The notes beneath the pieces were generated by a model. The model searched no databases. It saw nothing but the letters and a program-made list of their open reading frames with translations, and was not told the origin of the DNA. A stretch of DNA of 64,000 bases from Chimonanthus salicifolius (Eukaryota; Streptophyta; Magnoliopsida; Laurales; Calycanthaceae). Position 1 is the first letter of the stretch. Each line of letters begins with the position of its first letter. The DNA is taken from the NCBI GenBank assembly GCA_013350335.1, contig CM023542.1:6496025-6560024 (forward strand), in the 5' to 3' direction. The position numbers and the translations under genes were made by a program. Of this stretch, positions 22,378 to 48,126 are shown one piece after another.

Positions 22378-24811
22378 ATGTCTTTCTTCTCATCTCCATC
22401 TGGGTTTTGTTTAGCACTTAAGATTCCCACTCGTATACTATACATCAGCATTAAATTAGGTCCAAAATACTTAAATTTTCAGTGTAGGTCTACATTTAGA
22501 AAGCCAGACTTCCAAGAACAGTCTACCATTGCCAATTCGTTCCTTCCTCTATTGGAAACGTGCCCAGATATTGAATCAGTGAGAAAGATTCATGCTCGTA
22601 TCTTCACTTGTGGGCATGGAAATAGCGTTTTTCTGGGTTCCAAACTTCTGAATTGCTATGCCAGTTTTGACAGTTCAGCAAGATTCAAGACGGGTATTCG
22701 AGAAAATCATTGACCACAATCTACCCCTTTGGAATTCAAACATCGTTGCATATTTTAGAACTGGCCTTTTTAGTGAAGTCCTATGGCTGTATTCAAGTTC
22801 AAAGGAGCAAAGAATCGGTATAGACAGTTTGGCACTTACTTTCAGTTTGAAGAGCTGCGTTGAACTCGGCAACGTTGACTTTGGGAGAGCAATTCATGGG
22901 GATGCCTTTAAACTGAAACTGAATGGCAACAGATTTGTGTGTTCGTCCCTTATTAATCTGTACTCAAAATGTGGATTGTGCATTGAGGATGCACGCCAAG
23001 TGTTTGAGGACATGATGGAGAAGGATGTTGTTGCTTATACAGCCATGATAACTGCACATTCACAAATGTCTGATATCCATTGCTCTGAAGCTTTTAGAAT
23101 TGCATCTTACATGCAAAAAGACGGTGTATATCCCAATCGTGTCACACTAGTGAGCTTGCTCCAGGCAGCGGCCAAGTTAGAATGTTTAAAGGAGGGTAAA
23201 TCTGTACATTGTTATGCAATTCGGAGAGGCTATGTTGGTTCTGATGAAATTCTAGAGACAAGCCTCATCGATATGTACATCAAATGCGGTGCTCTCAACA
23301 TTGCAGCTTCCTTCTTTGATAGAACTGTGACTAGAACTGTTGCTTCTTTGAATGTTATGATTGCTGGTTTTGTCCGAAGTGGTCGGGCCTCTGAAGCTTT
23401 GTACCTTTTCTATCTCATGAAGCAAGGTAGCCATGAACCAGATTCTGTCACTGTGGCTAATGTGCTTATGGCTTGTTCTGATCTAAAGAACCTCCAGCTA
23501 GGCATGAGTGTCCATGGTTATGTAATTAGAGCTGGCATCTGTCTTGATTTAGTCACAATTACTTCTCTGATTGACATGTATTCCAAATGCAAAAGCATAA
23601 ATGAGGCAAGGGAATTGTTCAATTTGGTGAAGGTTAAGGATGTTATATTGTATAATGTAATGATTTCAGGTTATGTCCAATGTGGATTAGTTAATGAAGC
23701 CATTAAAACATTCGGTGGGTTGGTCAAAGCTGGTATTAGACCAAACCCTGCAACTGTGCTCAACATGCTCTCTATGACTGCTGATCTGACAGATGTAAGA
23801 AAGGGAAGGTGGATCCATGGTTTCATAGTCAGACATGGGCTCGAAATGACTACTGAAGTTGCAAACCAGATCGTTCACATGTATATGCAATGTGGGCACA
23901 TTGGTGATGCAAGGTTGGTATTCAATGATATAAAAGATAAAGATTTAGTGGCATGGACATCAATGATGATGGGTTATGTACATCACGGGTATGCAGATGA
24001 GGCTCTGTCAATATTTAAGTTAATGCAAGGAGCAGGAGAGGAACCTGATTCCGTTACTCTTCCATGTTTGCTTCAGGCTTTTTCTCAGCTTGGATGTATG
24101 AAACAAGCCAAGGAAATTCATGGATATGTCAATCGATTTTACTTGGAGAAGGATCTTGTCATCATTAATTCTCTTGTATTAACATATGCAAAATGTGGAA
24201 GGATAGACATGGCCATAGTTTTGTTTAACAATATGAGTGAACGAGATCTGACCTCATGGAATACGATGATTACTGCATATGGGATGCATGGGAACTGCTT
24301 AGACGCTCTTTCTCTGTTTCATCAAATGACAGAACAGAATTTTGAGCCAGATGAGTTAACCTTCACTTCATTACTTTTTGCTTGCAGCCATGCTGGCTTA
24401 GTTGAAGAGGGTCAGCGCATTTTTAGCTCTATGACTTCTAAGCATTTCATCACTCCATGCGATGAACACTATGCATGCATGGTTGATTTATTGGGTCGAG
24501 CAGGTCGTCTTGAAGAAGCTTATGACTTTGTGAAACTTTTACCTGTGAAGGACAATGCCAGCGCATGGGGAGCTTTGCTTGCTGCATGCAGGATTCACAG
24601 AAATACTTGGTTGGGCGAGGAGATTGGGAGCAAGCTTTTAGATTTAGAACCTGAAAATTCTAGTGCATACAAATTGGTGTTGAGCGTATATGCTGAGGCT
24701 GGTAAATGGAATGAGGTGGCAAGAATAAGGAGAACCGTGAGGGAGAAAGGCTTGAGGAAGATGCCTGGCTATAGTCTGATAGAATTTGATAAGCATGTAT
24801 ATGGAATATGA
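22378..24811 (+). CDS. PLS-class pentatricopeptide repeat protein, E subgroup, with a 5' frameshift
   Basis: After an organelle-type N-terminus (MSFFSSPSGFCLALKIPTRI, start at 22378) come FLPLLETCPDIESVRKIHAR and then an array of P, L and S motifs to the end of the protein. Examples are INLYSKCG, SLIDMYIKCGALN, MISGYVQCG and SWNTMITAYGMHG. The C-terminus is an E domain (AWGALLAACRIHRNTWLGEE to KMPGYSLIEFD); no DYW domain follows. Such proteins bind organelle RNA and often take part in C-to-U editing, usually borrowing a DYW partner when they lack one; the target here is unknown. No intron is seen, normal for the family. The frame changes at 22675-22678, where one base is in excess: upstream reads through YASFDS, downstream resumes at QDSRRVFEKI. 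The main frame from an internal ATG at 22658 gives 717 residues. A start at 22261 is possible but less likely. Confidence 0.9.
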
Positions 24812-26470
24812 ATCTTTTGGCTCTGTTTGGGAGCTAGCCAATCTCACAGATTGGAATGTATATGTGTGTAGATATTGGGATCTCAGTATTACCAAAAAGG
24901 CTTTTAAGATGCACCTGGTAATACAGAACATAAACAAATGACAATAAATTATAGGAAAACGTAGTGATCATTGCCAATAGAAAATGTGGAAATCATATAT
25001 CAATCTCGCTACCCTGACACCAGCAACTGAAGAACAAGGTAATCTCTCTGTGGATCTCCTGTTGAAGCCTCCTAACTCATCTTTTCAACCATAAACGGCT
25101 GTTTGAAGTTCGGTGAGCTATATTCATCTCATTTGTCTCTCTTTCCTTTTTTCCATTTTTTTGGGGCGATGGGGGAGGGGTTGTTGAGGTTCATTCATTC
25201 TTAACTTTTTATTAAATTCCTCCTGTATTGGATATGTTGAACTGATTTGTTCAAAATGTTGCATAGCCACCAACAAGGTATTTAATTATTTATTCAATTT
25301 TAGTCTTTGATTAAATGATATATTCTCATTTCATTACTAGATGGAAAGTTCACATTAAGTGCAATTATTTGAGTGAAACAAGTTTACCCTTGGAAAATTG
25401 CAGCAATGCTCATGTTCCTTGGTTATAAATTCCATTTCTAGGTCCTTATGGACTAGAAGAGACCATGAGGATATTGGTTCATCTTACAGATCAAAGGTTT
25501 CCTGTTCCTTGATCAGATTTCTGACATTTTGGTTAACTGAAATTACTCATTCATCAGTCTTAGCTGCTCTTGCCACATCTTTTGATTGTGTACAAGTGGT
25601 TAAGTCACTCCTGTCATTGATTCTCATGCCTTTCACCCACCATTACAACTCAAATTTACATATTTGATCTTGTATTGCAGATTCAAATGCATACATTTTA
25701 ATGCATATACATTCCCCACTTTATAGATATTAAATACACATTTGCACACCAAACATTGGACTAAGGGAAAAGGATGATTACCAGTGCATGGTATTACCCG
25801 TTGCACTCCTAGACAAGGAGCCTACTAAATGGAATGATAATGGCTTTGATGGAAAGGTCTTTCTTTGACTATGATGCTTTCCAAAAGTCATCTTAATTAG
25901 ATCAATCAAGTCATAATTTGAATGTACAAAATTTAAAGATTAAAACAAGAAACAATTTAAACTGATAAATTTTGGAGGGCTTAAAATGTGACTTAGTCAA
26001 ATCAAACAATGTAATTTTTAGTGGGCCACATATTTAGAAAAGAAACCTTGACAGGCCCACCGCCACCCCATTTAGTGGGCCTCATGCCTAGCAGCCTTGT
26101 TCTGAGAGTGTTTATTCCACTTAAAAGAAACCTAAAGGCTGCCTCGATACAAGACATGCTCAAGGAATGTAGTTTAAGATGCCAGGGTACATCCACAAAC
26201 ACTAGAAATAGTTCTAGTACGACAAATCTAAGACTGCAAGTACTAGAAATTAGGAGAAAGGGGAGTCCAACACAGGCTCAAATTGATATGAGATGAGACA
26301 TTCTTCATGGGGTGGAATATACCTCAAGTGCCATCAAGGAAATTTTAGAAAACAATTTTTAAACAAATCATGTTGACAATAGAAAAACAACAAATAGACA
26401 AAGGTAATGGAGTTGAGGATTCTTTGTTAAACGAGTAGAATAATCTTAAAAGATAGAGTTAGAAATGACT
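24812..26470. other. Intergenic DNA after the PPR gene
   Basis: The first few hundred bases would hold the PPR 3' untranslated region. AATAAA-like words occur near 24941 (AATAAATT). No further exon, RNA gene or clear repeat was recognised. Confidence 0.45.
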
Positions 26471-26710
26471 TACCAAGAAAATTTCATAATAGCTCCAATG
26501 AATGACAAATTGAGAAAAATTACTTAAGTGGTTTGATCATGTTAGTAAAAGACCACATGAAACCCTAATACGTCGAGTTGAGGGGCTATAAATAAAAAGT
26601 GAAAGGAGAAAAATGAAGACTACTAAAAACATAGAAGGAAGAGATAAGGAAAGACATAATAGATTAAGAAGTGATAGGGATAAATGAAAAATAAAATTTA
26701 AAAAGTTATG
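26471..26710 (+). mobile_element. RTE-type LINE 3' remnant (degenerate)
   Basis: Allowing for a small frameshift and stops, the plus strand reads IAPMNDKLRK, then WFDHVSKRPHETLIRRVEGL, then KSERRKMKTTKNIEGRDKER. This is the RTE reverse-transcriptase C-terminal pattern also seen on the minus strand at 15215-15510. It is not functional. Confidence 0.6.
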
Positions 26711-27804
26711 TGTTAGGCCAGCAATGCAGTATCTGGACTCCTCTTAGCTCCGACATTGTGAAACTTTAGTTCCATGGTCAGTCCAGGCCCTAAATATTTG
26801 GTCTGATAATTGAACAGGTTTCAGGCTGGGCCATGTTTCCCTGAAGCCCTCAATAAGCCCAATTACATCAAGTTTGCAGTTCTATTTGTCTAGTGCCTTT
26901 TCCAACCGAATAATCAAATTTGCACAAAAGTGGAAGAAGATAGGTAGTCAAATTTTGGAACCACCATGTGACCATTGACAAGGTCAAAAGGTCAATCTCC
27001 TCAGCTATTCCTTAATGTTGATTGTAACTTTTGATTTTAATTAAAAAAACCCTAAAAACCTTAATATATCTAGCTTATTTCCGTGGTTTTTTTTTTTAAT
27101 CTCATTCCTTCTTTCACATTTAACGGTGAACGTTAAAGGCTCGTTATTACCCTGTGACTCAGTGCGTAGGTGATCATCTTATTTTTATATTATCTAAATG
27201 ATCAAACTGTATAATCAGCAAAAATATACATTTGCAAGAGCTACATTTCTTAATCAGTTTGAAAAACTTACCAAAGAAGATGTTTTCTAAAGTGGTGGCT
27301 AATTTTCTAGCAAGTGAAAATGGTGTTTTACTGTTTTTTTTAATGGTAAAAATTACCATTTAAATATTTTACTATGAAAAATACATGTTAAATTACATGA
27401 ATGTTTTAGTTTTGAATCATTCTGATTAATCTATCTTTGATCTTAAGAGCTAAAATTTCAACCATTTAATGCTAAGTCCAAATCGACTTGGCCACTCTGA
27501 CCATGACTTGATCAGTATAAATATGTCAATACGCCAGTTATACCAGTCAGGACTTAAACCATTTTCATCTGATTTTTAGAGATTTTCAATCAATACTTGT
27601 CCAACTCAACCGATACAATCTAGAATTGTTCCTAACTGGCGGAGGCCAAAGGTTGAATTGGTAAAAAAAATGTGATTTTTTAATTAAAATTTTTAAGATG
27701 AACTTTATGAAAAATGATCAAAAAAATTTGGTTTGAAAAGGAATATAGAAAATTTAAAGAAAATCCAAAAAAATTACAGAAGAAACTGTTTTTGAGATGT
27801 AGAG
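26711..27804. other. Intergenic DNA, no gene seen
   Basis: AT-rich with dispersed words such as GGTTGAATTGG. No domain, RNA gene or structured repeat was recognised. Confidence 0.45.
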
Positions 27805-27812
27805 CTTGCTAG

Positions 27813-27982
27813 CAGGGGTCCAAATATCGGCCGATATATATCGGTTTCGAAGAGTCCTATATCGGCCGATATCTTATCGTATCGGCCGTACCATATCGGC
27901 CAATATTTAAAAAAAAGAGGAGGAGAGAGAAAAATATTGGCCGATGACGATATATCGGTCGATACAGATATTTTAACCCCTG
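27813..27982. mobile_element. CAGGGGT-type TIR element (copy 3), rich in ATCGGCCGAT
   Basis: Starts CAGGGGTCCAAATATCGG and ends GATATTTTAACCCCTG. It contains several copies or near copies of TATCGGCCGATAT plus an A-rich tract followed by GAGAGAAAAATATTGG. TTGCT lies on both sides (27806-27810 and 27985-27989), counting the two flanking bases on each side as element. No ORF. Confidence 0.7.
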
Positions 27983-27989
27983 CTTTGCT

Positions 27990-29195
27990 GGATTTAAAGG
28001 AACTTGAATATGGCTCTAACGAATTTAGAAAAAACTCAGCCAAATTACTTAGAGGAGATTTTGGAAAATCTTCGAAAAATAATTTTTCTCTCCTATGGTA
28101 GAAAACCGAAAAAGAAAATCTAAAAATAATTGACTAACCTAAGATTTAATTCTTTGACAAAAGAAAATAGATCTAAACCAAAAATCAACAGTGATGTGAA
28201 AGTTACAAACTAAGATTTCTCATACCAATAGAAAATAATTATGAATTCTTGAAAAATAAAATTGCACAATAATTAAATTCGACAAGGAATAACTCACTTC
28301 AAAAGAGAACACAATTGAGAAAACATAAACAATCATGGCCTATAATCGTCCATGGCCCTTTATTTATAGTATTTGAAGTACAAGAATTAACAAAAATTGA
28401 CATTCTCGTTACTCTAAGACACATGGTTACAAGATCGCCTTTAACTTTATCTACGTATGTCAAAATTGCATAAATTTGAGTTTATTGAAAAACTTTTTAC
28501 CTATCTTTTCTACGTTTTTTTGCAACTCTTCTTATAGTCTATGGATGTGGACCATCTAATTAGATATCTGGAGGACCAAATATAAAAACCAAGACCTTAG
28601 ACCCATCATATGTGAACTTAGACACTGAAAATACAATCTTGGGTCCATTGACCTTCTATAATTAGCTTGTATCAGTGTATCACTATCATGTCAAAGTCTT
28701 ATTTTGATATTTAAAACGTTGGTGAATGGTATCTTTCATGAAAAGGTTGTAAACAAAAATTTAATTTCTTAATTTTTTAAGGAAAAAAATTGCTGCAAAC
28801 AAACTCAACAGCCACTTGATTTTCATCCCCCTTAACTTTCATGTCACACCTGCTATAATGGAAAACTCTTTTTTTTTTTTTAAACACGAGTATCTCCATC
28901 CTACATTAGAGATGAAACTAATAGTCACGAACATGTATAAAATTCTCAATCTACACACATTAATTAAATAGATGAGAAGTAACCCATAGAGGTGGCCCAT
29001 AAGATTTTAAGCGTGAATCGAATTTAAGACCTCATTTTATGAGGAGAGCTTCTTGATCCTCAGGCCAACCCCCTCTAAGTTAAACTCTTTCTTTTTCCTC
29101 CGGACTAAAAACGAAGGTCATGGCTTTTGTGTAGAGAAAGAAACTATACATTATTAGAGGTGCCTCACAGGCTCCAAGGATAATGTTGTTTTGAG
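27990..29195. other. Intergenic DNA, no gene seen
   Basis: AT-rich, no recognised gene. Around 28890-29090 there is a block with the words GAATTTAAGACCTC and GAGCTTCTTGATCC, reminiscent of reversed tRNA-derived repeats, but no boundaries could be set. Confidence 0.4.
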
Positions 29196-29515
29196 TGACC
29201 GATATATCGACAATATATATCAGTCCGCTATTAGCCATATTTGTCGATATTCATAATACCGATCTTTTTTTAAAAAAAAAATTAAAAAGGTGGTAGGCCC
29301 CATTTGATATCTGAGCCGATATCGGATCAATATTGACCTGATATTTTCGTTTTCAATTTTTTTTTTAAAAAAAACTAACTTCCTTTTGAGTTTTCTATTT
29401 ATTTTTTATTCAAAATAATAAAATAATACCGATATTTAAAAAAAAAAAAAAAAAAGAGGAGAGAAATTTATATCGACCGATATCTCGTCCTGGCCGAATT
29501 TTTCACCTTGGTTCC
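29196..29515. mobile_element. ATCGGCCGAT-rich element, diverged (copy 4)
   Basis: Contains ACCGATATATCG, TATCGACCGATATC and A-rich tracts in the same order as copies 1 to 3, but the CAGGGGT ends are not visible. It lies about 600 bp beyond the 3' end of the kinase gene. Confidence 0.4.
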
Positions 29516-30106
29516 AAATGTAAAATGCAGCTATCGTTCGATAAAGTTTACTGGAGAAACACATCACTTGCAGTTCCATGACCAGATAGATACCTGAAGC
29601 TACGTCTTACAATCATGTGGTTATCATACAATCATAGAGTACAAACAGGAAAATTCCTTAGTTGGGTTCGATCTTCGAAGCCCTCCCAATCAAATTAAAA
29701 TTTCTCTGTTTCCCATGAATGATTTCTGTAGAATGCAAAAATGTTTAAGCAAACATCAGACGGAATACTCCCCCGGAAACCAAATTTGCATTCATTCTCA
29801 TATAACACAATACATTTGCTGATAGATTGAAGAAAAACCATCACACCAAAAACATGTACAGAATCATCAGACGACATTTTACCAAAGGCGCATTGGATCT
29901 TGCTCAATCAATCTTCATCACCCAATGCTCCTCATAAGTTGTGCAGCTCTGATAGATGAAAAATTGATCATCCTCCCAGCTTTTCAGATGATGATGGATA
30001 CAAACAAAAAGTGATGCCTGCATCACCCTTTGTGATCTAAAGAATTAGTCCGGCAGAATATGTATCGCCGCCTTCTCCTCATCTTTATCTTAACTCTGTC
30101 AACTTT
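29516..30106 (-). other. Probable 3' untranslated and flanking region of the CDPK gene
   Basis: No coding frame. On the minus strand it directly follows the stop of the kinase at 30107-30109. The true transcript end cannot be placed from sequence alone. Confidence 0.4.
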
Positions 30107-43367
<13,261 letters not shown>

Positions 43368-45470
43368 GTCTGGCAGAAGGGTGAGTGGAGTTTGCAGAGA
43401 GAACCATGAAATGATAAAAAAGAAGGAAGGATTGGAGTCTGGAAAGTGTTTGGGTAGAGAGAGGAAGAAGGAAGGAAAGGAGGAGGCGATGGTCAAACGC
43501 GGAGTCTTCCCCTTTCTTTTGAAGTAGTAGAAAGAGAGGGGCAGGTGCAGAAGCTTCTTCTCTCTCCGACTCTTCACGTTAGGATTTTTCCCCTTTTTCT
43601 TTTTCTTCTTCTTTGCTCTGTGGAATTGGAAGAAATGGGACCCACAATTTAGTGGGACCCACGACTTAGTCGTCCAAACTTCACAACCTTGCCATGATTG
43701 GCCATTTCTTATATTTGCCAAGAGTGCGATAGATCTACAAATATAAATAAATAAACCGTCAACAATGTGAGAGTTTGAAGTAGTCTATGTAGAATAAAGG
43801 ACATTAGTATTTTAAAATCTTAATTAAATATTAATTTAAATTTGTTTATTACTAGATCTAGATAAAACCTATTATTCATTAAATTTAACAACAATAGTAA
43901 TAATTTGACAAATATATTTATTTATATGACGAAGTAATATGGAAGAGGATGAATATTCAAGCAAGATTGCTTAAAGCTACATGCATCTGAAGCAAGTGCC
44001 GTGATAAGAATAATAAATTATTAGATAAATTACTGTAATATTATGAAAACTATTCAGTTGTCCAATACAAAATTATTGAATTATCTTATTTTTTAATTTT
44101 TAAGATCAAAATAAAATAATAAGAGAAATATGTTTAGCATTGATGCTCTGTCCATTGGTGAAGGTGTATCAATTATTAATTGAACATCATTCAAGATAAA
44201 TTTAAATCTAAATAAAAATAATATTTTAAATGTTTAGATTTTTTTATTGAATGAGTCTCGTGTAAGACATGCACTCTTGCAAAACATCCTACTCTTATTG
44301 GTGGTAGTTTTGTCCATCTATAAATATTGTGAATATGTGACATGGAATTTTTTATAAAAAGTTAATATAATATTCAGCCATAGTCAATGTTAAAAATAAA
44401 TAATTTAATATAGTAAAATTGAATAAAATATTATTATGTTAAGAAAAAAACCTTCTATAACTGCACTTGCTAATAAAGTGCTAAATCATACAATTATAAT
44501 TTATAAGTGACTATTTAGATGACACAAAGCAACCTATGTATAAATAATTGAAATATTACAATGAAAAGTCTTATGTTTCGTGGATTTTTTTTTCGCATAT
44601 AGAAAATGAAATTTATAGACTTTTTTTTCACAATTATCCTTTTTTTAGTGACACAAAGGATTTTCGCAATTTTTATCATTGAAAATTTTCTATTGGTAGA
44701 TGGGTAACATTGTAGATTATAAATTTATAACTCAATCATACATAATTCTAAATGATAGTGGTTTTGATAATAGTAAGAATTATACAAATTATATATTTAA
44801 TTTAATCTATATTTTACTTCAAAGTAGTAATATTATAAAATAAATAGTGCAATTGAGTCAGGTCTTGGCAATGAGATACCTCATTCTAATTTAAAATACA
44901 TAAACTAGGTCTAATTTAAGTTGGGGGTTATTTAAACGTGGGATATGAGTTAAGTTGGATGATGGTCAAGTCATAGATAAGAAATATTATATTAGATTAG
45001 GTTAGACAATGGATCACGAATGAAATTGTGGATCAAATCAGAGATTAGGTTAAGTTTGCCATGGTGGACCATGGATTGAGTTGATTGGGTCGTGGGCTGG
45101 GTACTTGGGTTTTAAACGTAGAAATTATTTTTCACTTTTATATAATTGCTGTGTAAAAATGTAGCCTTAAAAAATTTTATTAACAAAAAAATATAAAATA
45201 TACAGTCCAATACATGTATATAAAGTGAGTTCGCAGGGATCTAACTTTTTTTAAATTCTTCTCATATGACACTTGTACGTGTCCATCAAATGAATATTAA
45301 TTGTTATTTTATTAAATAATTGACCAACTTTTATCCAACATAATGAGTCTTTTATATGGGTTTTAAAATTAAATATGAGACTTAAATAAACTCACCTCAA
45401 ACCAATTAAAGAAGCCAAGTTTTTTAACCTCTTCAAAATTTCTAAAATTTTAAATTATTTCTTAATCACT
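43368..45470. other. CDPK upstream region and intergenic DNA
   Basis: 43368-43640 is CT-rich on the transcript strand and is the probable 5' leader of the kinase. A TATA box could not be fixed. From 43740 on the DNA is AT-rich without genes. A TGGGTCATGG-like degenerate repeat lies at about 44930-45110. Confidence 0.45.
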
Positions 45471-45473
45471 AGC

Positions 45474-45961
45474 CTTTTACATCTACTATTGTTAATGGGT
45501 GTGGCTCAATTAAATTTAAATAACTCAATTTAAATTTTGATGGAGTAGTATTGTGTTAGAAAATTATGGTTTGAAACACTTTGCAACTACACGTGAAAAT
45601 TTCAATCCTTACATGCACTGGGGATGTGGAACTTGCTCTGATATTATATTAGAAAATTATGACTTGATAATCATTCTTGAGATAAAATTCATTCTCAAAA
45701 GCTTGTATTTCTAAAATTTTAAATTATTTCTTAATTACTAACCTTTTACATCTATTTAGTTTTTGAGAATAAATTTTATCTCAAGAATATTATCAAGTCA
45801 TAATTTTATAATATAATATCAGAGCAAGTTCCGCATCCCCAGTGCACGTAAGGACAGAGTGTCTCAAACCATAATTTTCTAACACGATACAACTCGATCA
45901 AAATTTAAATTGAGTTATTTAAATTTAATTGAGCCACCCCTATTAACAATAGTAGATGTAA
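45474..45961. repeat. Large inverted repeat with retroelement-like motifs in both arms
   Basis: The left arm starts TTTACATCTACTATTGTTAA (45477) and the right arm ends with its reverse complement near 45960. The arms are roughly 220-240 bp and match closely through GAAAATTATGGTTTGA, the GCACTGGGGATG(T/C)GGAAC block and TTGAGATAAAAT. Both carry GCTCTGATATTATA, or its reverse TATAATATCAGAGC (45635-45646 and 45814-45825), which resembles the initiator-Met primer-binding site TGGTATCAGAGC. The centre is a short spacer around 45710-45730. No ORF. Confidence 0.75.
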
Positions 45962-48126
45962 ATATCCCATGATTTTAACCTCATAAGAACTAAGGTCTTG
46001 AAATCCAATGTGTCGATTCTAAAGCCTAAATAAAAATAGGAGCTCTAGACATTAAATAGGTAATTATCTAAATATAATTAATCATTCTTTAATATGAGTT
46101 CTAAGTTCCTTTTACGACGACAGCAAGAATGATAAGGGAATCATTCAATCATACCTTTATGGAATTAGCAGACATTTAGAACGGTGAAAGTAAGGGTTGT
46201 GTTCAAATCCAGCGATGGTTATGATCCATTTCTACTTTTATGGGTTTGACATCGGATCGGAATCGGATATGGATCTTCAGATTCTTGTTCAAATCAGTGA
46301 CAGATCCGAATTTTTCAGAAGTCAAATCCAAACTCTGTTTCTTTAATAATGCGACCCAATTACTTTAAGAATACTAGAAAAGTAGAAAATCACATCTGAG
46401 CCTACTCAAAGCAAATACTTTGTCATCACTATAGCCGTTCATTTTTCTCATGCATTTTAGTTTAATATGATAAAAATTAAAACTAAATTTGATAAATTAT
46501 TTTTATAAAATTACTGTCACAACAACTTTATAACTTGATTTTATAGCTTTTGTAATTATAATAATGATCATTTATTAATTATGTCATGGCAACTTACTTG
46601 ATAAATATTTGAGGGCAACGATTTTTGGATTTAAGCTCAAATCTCCAATTTTGTTCAAACATATTTTAAAAATTAGAAATGAGGTTAGATTTGTGACTTA
46701 TTTTTTCTTTTTCCACTTTATATTGAAAATAAGACTAATCCTACAAATACATAAAATCATCTGCAAAATATGAAGAATCGATAATTTTATTCTAATATAG
46801 CTTTTAACATAAAATTCACTTAATCATTTACTAAAAATTGACCCAATCTAGTCGGTGATGCGTGAATGCATCAGCTTTGACAATGAAGGCATCCATCCTT
46901 ACATTGGCGGTAGGAAGGAAGCAACATATTGAACTTTGTCATTTTACATAATATAAAACTTTCATGGCAAATTCAATAACTAAAAAAACAATACACATGT
47001 ATATATCTTAAATATTTTAATGCAAAAATTCTTAAATTTACTAATATTTATAACAATTTAAAGAGATTGAAGTAATGGTCAAAAATCCATTTCAGAAACT
47101 GGAGTTCTGAGCTCGATTTTCACTCCATTCCAAAAGATAACTCTTAGAATTACTTGCGTATAGGAGTAGAGAGATTTGTACCTAATATGAAGATTAATTG
47201 AGTACTCTAAGAGGTCTAGACACACTTATCATAAAAAAATGATTTTTTGATAAATTAGATAAATAATTAAAATAATAATATAATGATTAAAGTATTGAAC
47301 AAAATATGCTTTATAGACTTAGAGTGGTATGCACCGCCCATAATGATGTCGGCGCCACACCACCCATTCATGTCGGTGGATTTTTTACTTTCGGGCGAGA
47401 ACTGAAAAGGAACTCTTACGGAAGAATAAACGTGTTGTTTGGGAAAAGCTTAGTCAATCACAACAAGAAACACGGGATTTCAACCTCTCGAAGCAATAAA
47501 ACGCTGCATCAACCATCCACATCCTGAAAAAGGGGATGATACGTTGACATCCACGTAGATTGATAATCAGAGGCTTCCACTGGGTCCCGCAGATGTGCCC
47601 ACGTCAGACTGGAGATCATTTCGCCAATTTTGCAGACCCCACTCAGATGTTCATCAGAAAAGCAAATTGCATGGAAGGGGCCACGATGATCGACGGTCTT
47701 GATTGCTTCACTCACGCATTTGAATGCCCATCCAATGTTGGGTCGGCACAGAAAAGAAGCAATGAGAATGCTTCCAAGCAACAGTTTTGCTTTTGCGACT
47801 TTCGGTTATATTTCCTGTTTCAGACTTTCAGTACACATCAAAAGTGAGATGACTTGCACATTTCGGGACACTTCCTCGTCAACCCAATCCAACAATGATT
47901 TTTCCGAACCGACCTAATGAACAATGCCCATCAAGCTTAGCTTTCTAATATGAAAATGACGTAGTTTAAGAACAGCATTGATGACTCGGACATTCAAACA
48001 CCATTTAAAAAGATTGCCAATGATTCCAAGCATCTTAGAAATCCATTCATTCGAGTTCCAAGGCTCCAATTCAAAGTATATATACATACACGAGTCTACA
48101 TATGCTTAAACTAGCTTTGATTAGCT
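45962..48126. other. Intergenic DNA, no firm gene
   Basis: AT-rich to about 47300, with a SINE-related block at 47070-47235. 47300-47900 has a more even base composition and overlapping ORFs on both strands (47560-47847 plus, 47509-47781 minus), but neither shows a known domain. Confidence 0.45.
47075..47235 (+). mobile_element. SINE-related block (diverged)
   Basis: It shares order and words with the SINE at 8669-8829: a GAGCTCGATTTTCACTCC B-box-like word, then GTAGAGAGATTTGTAC, then GAGTACTCTAAGAGGTCTAG, then ACACTTATCATAAAAAAA. No target duplication is visible. Confidence 0.5.

Noticed and set aside
43368..43721. Upstream in-frame ATG extending the CDPK N-terminus
   Set aside because: It would bury the conserved MGAC acylation start and add a CT-leader translation (FFSLPKHF...); MGACLS at 43367 is the expected start.
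47509..47847. Overlapping ORFs on both strands with even base composition
   Set aside because: No domain, no splice-consistent extension, and similar length on both strands; kept only as intergenic.
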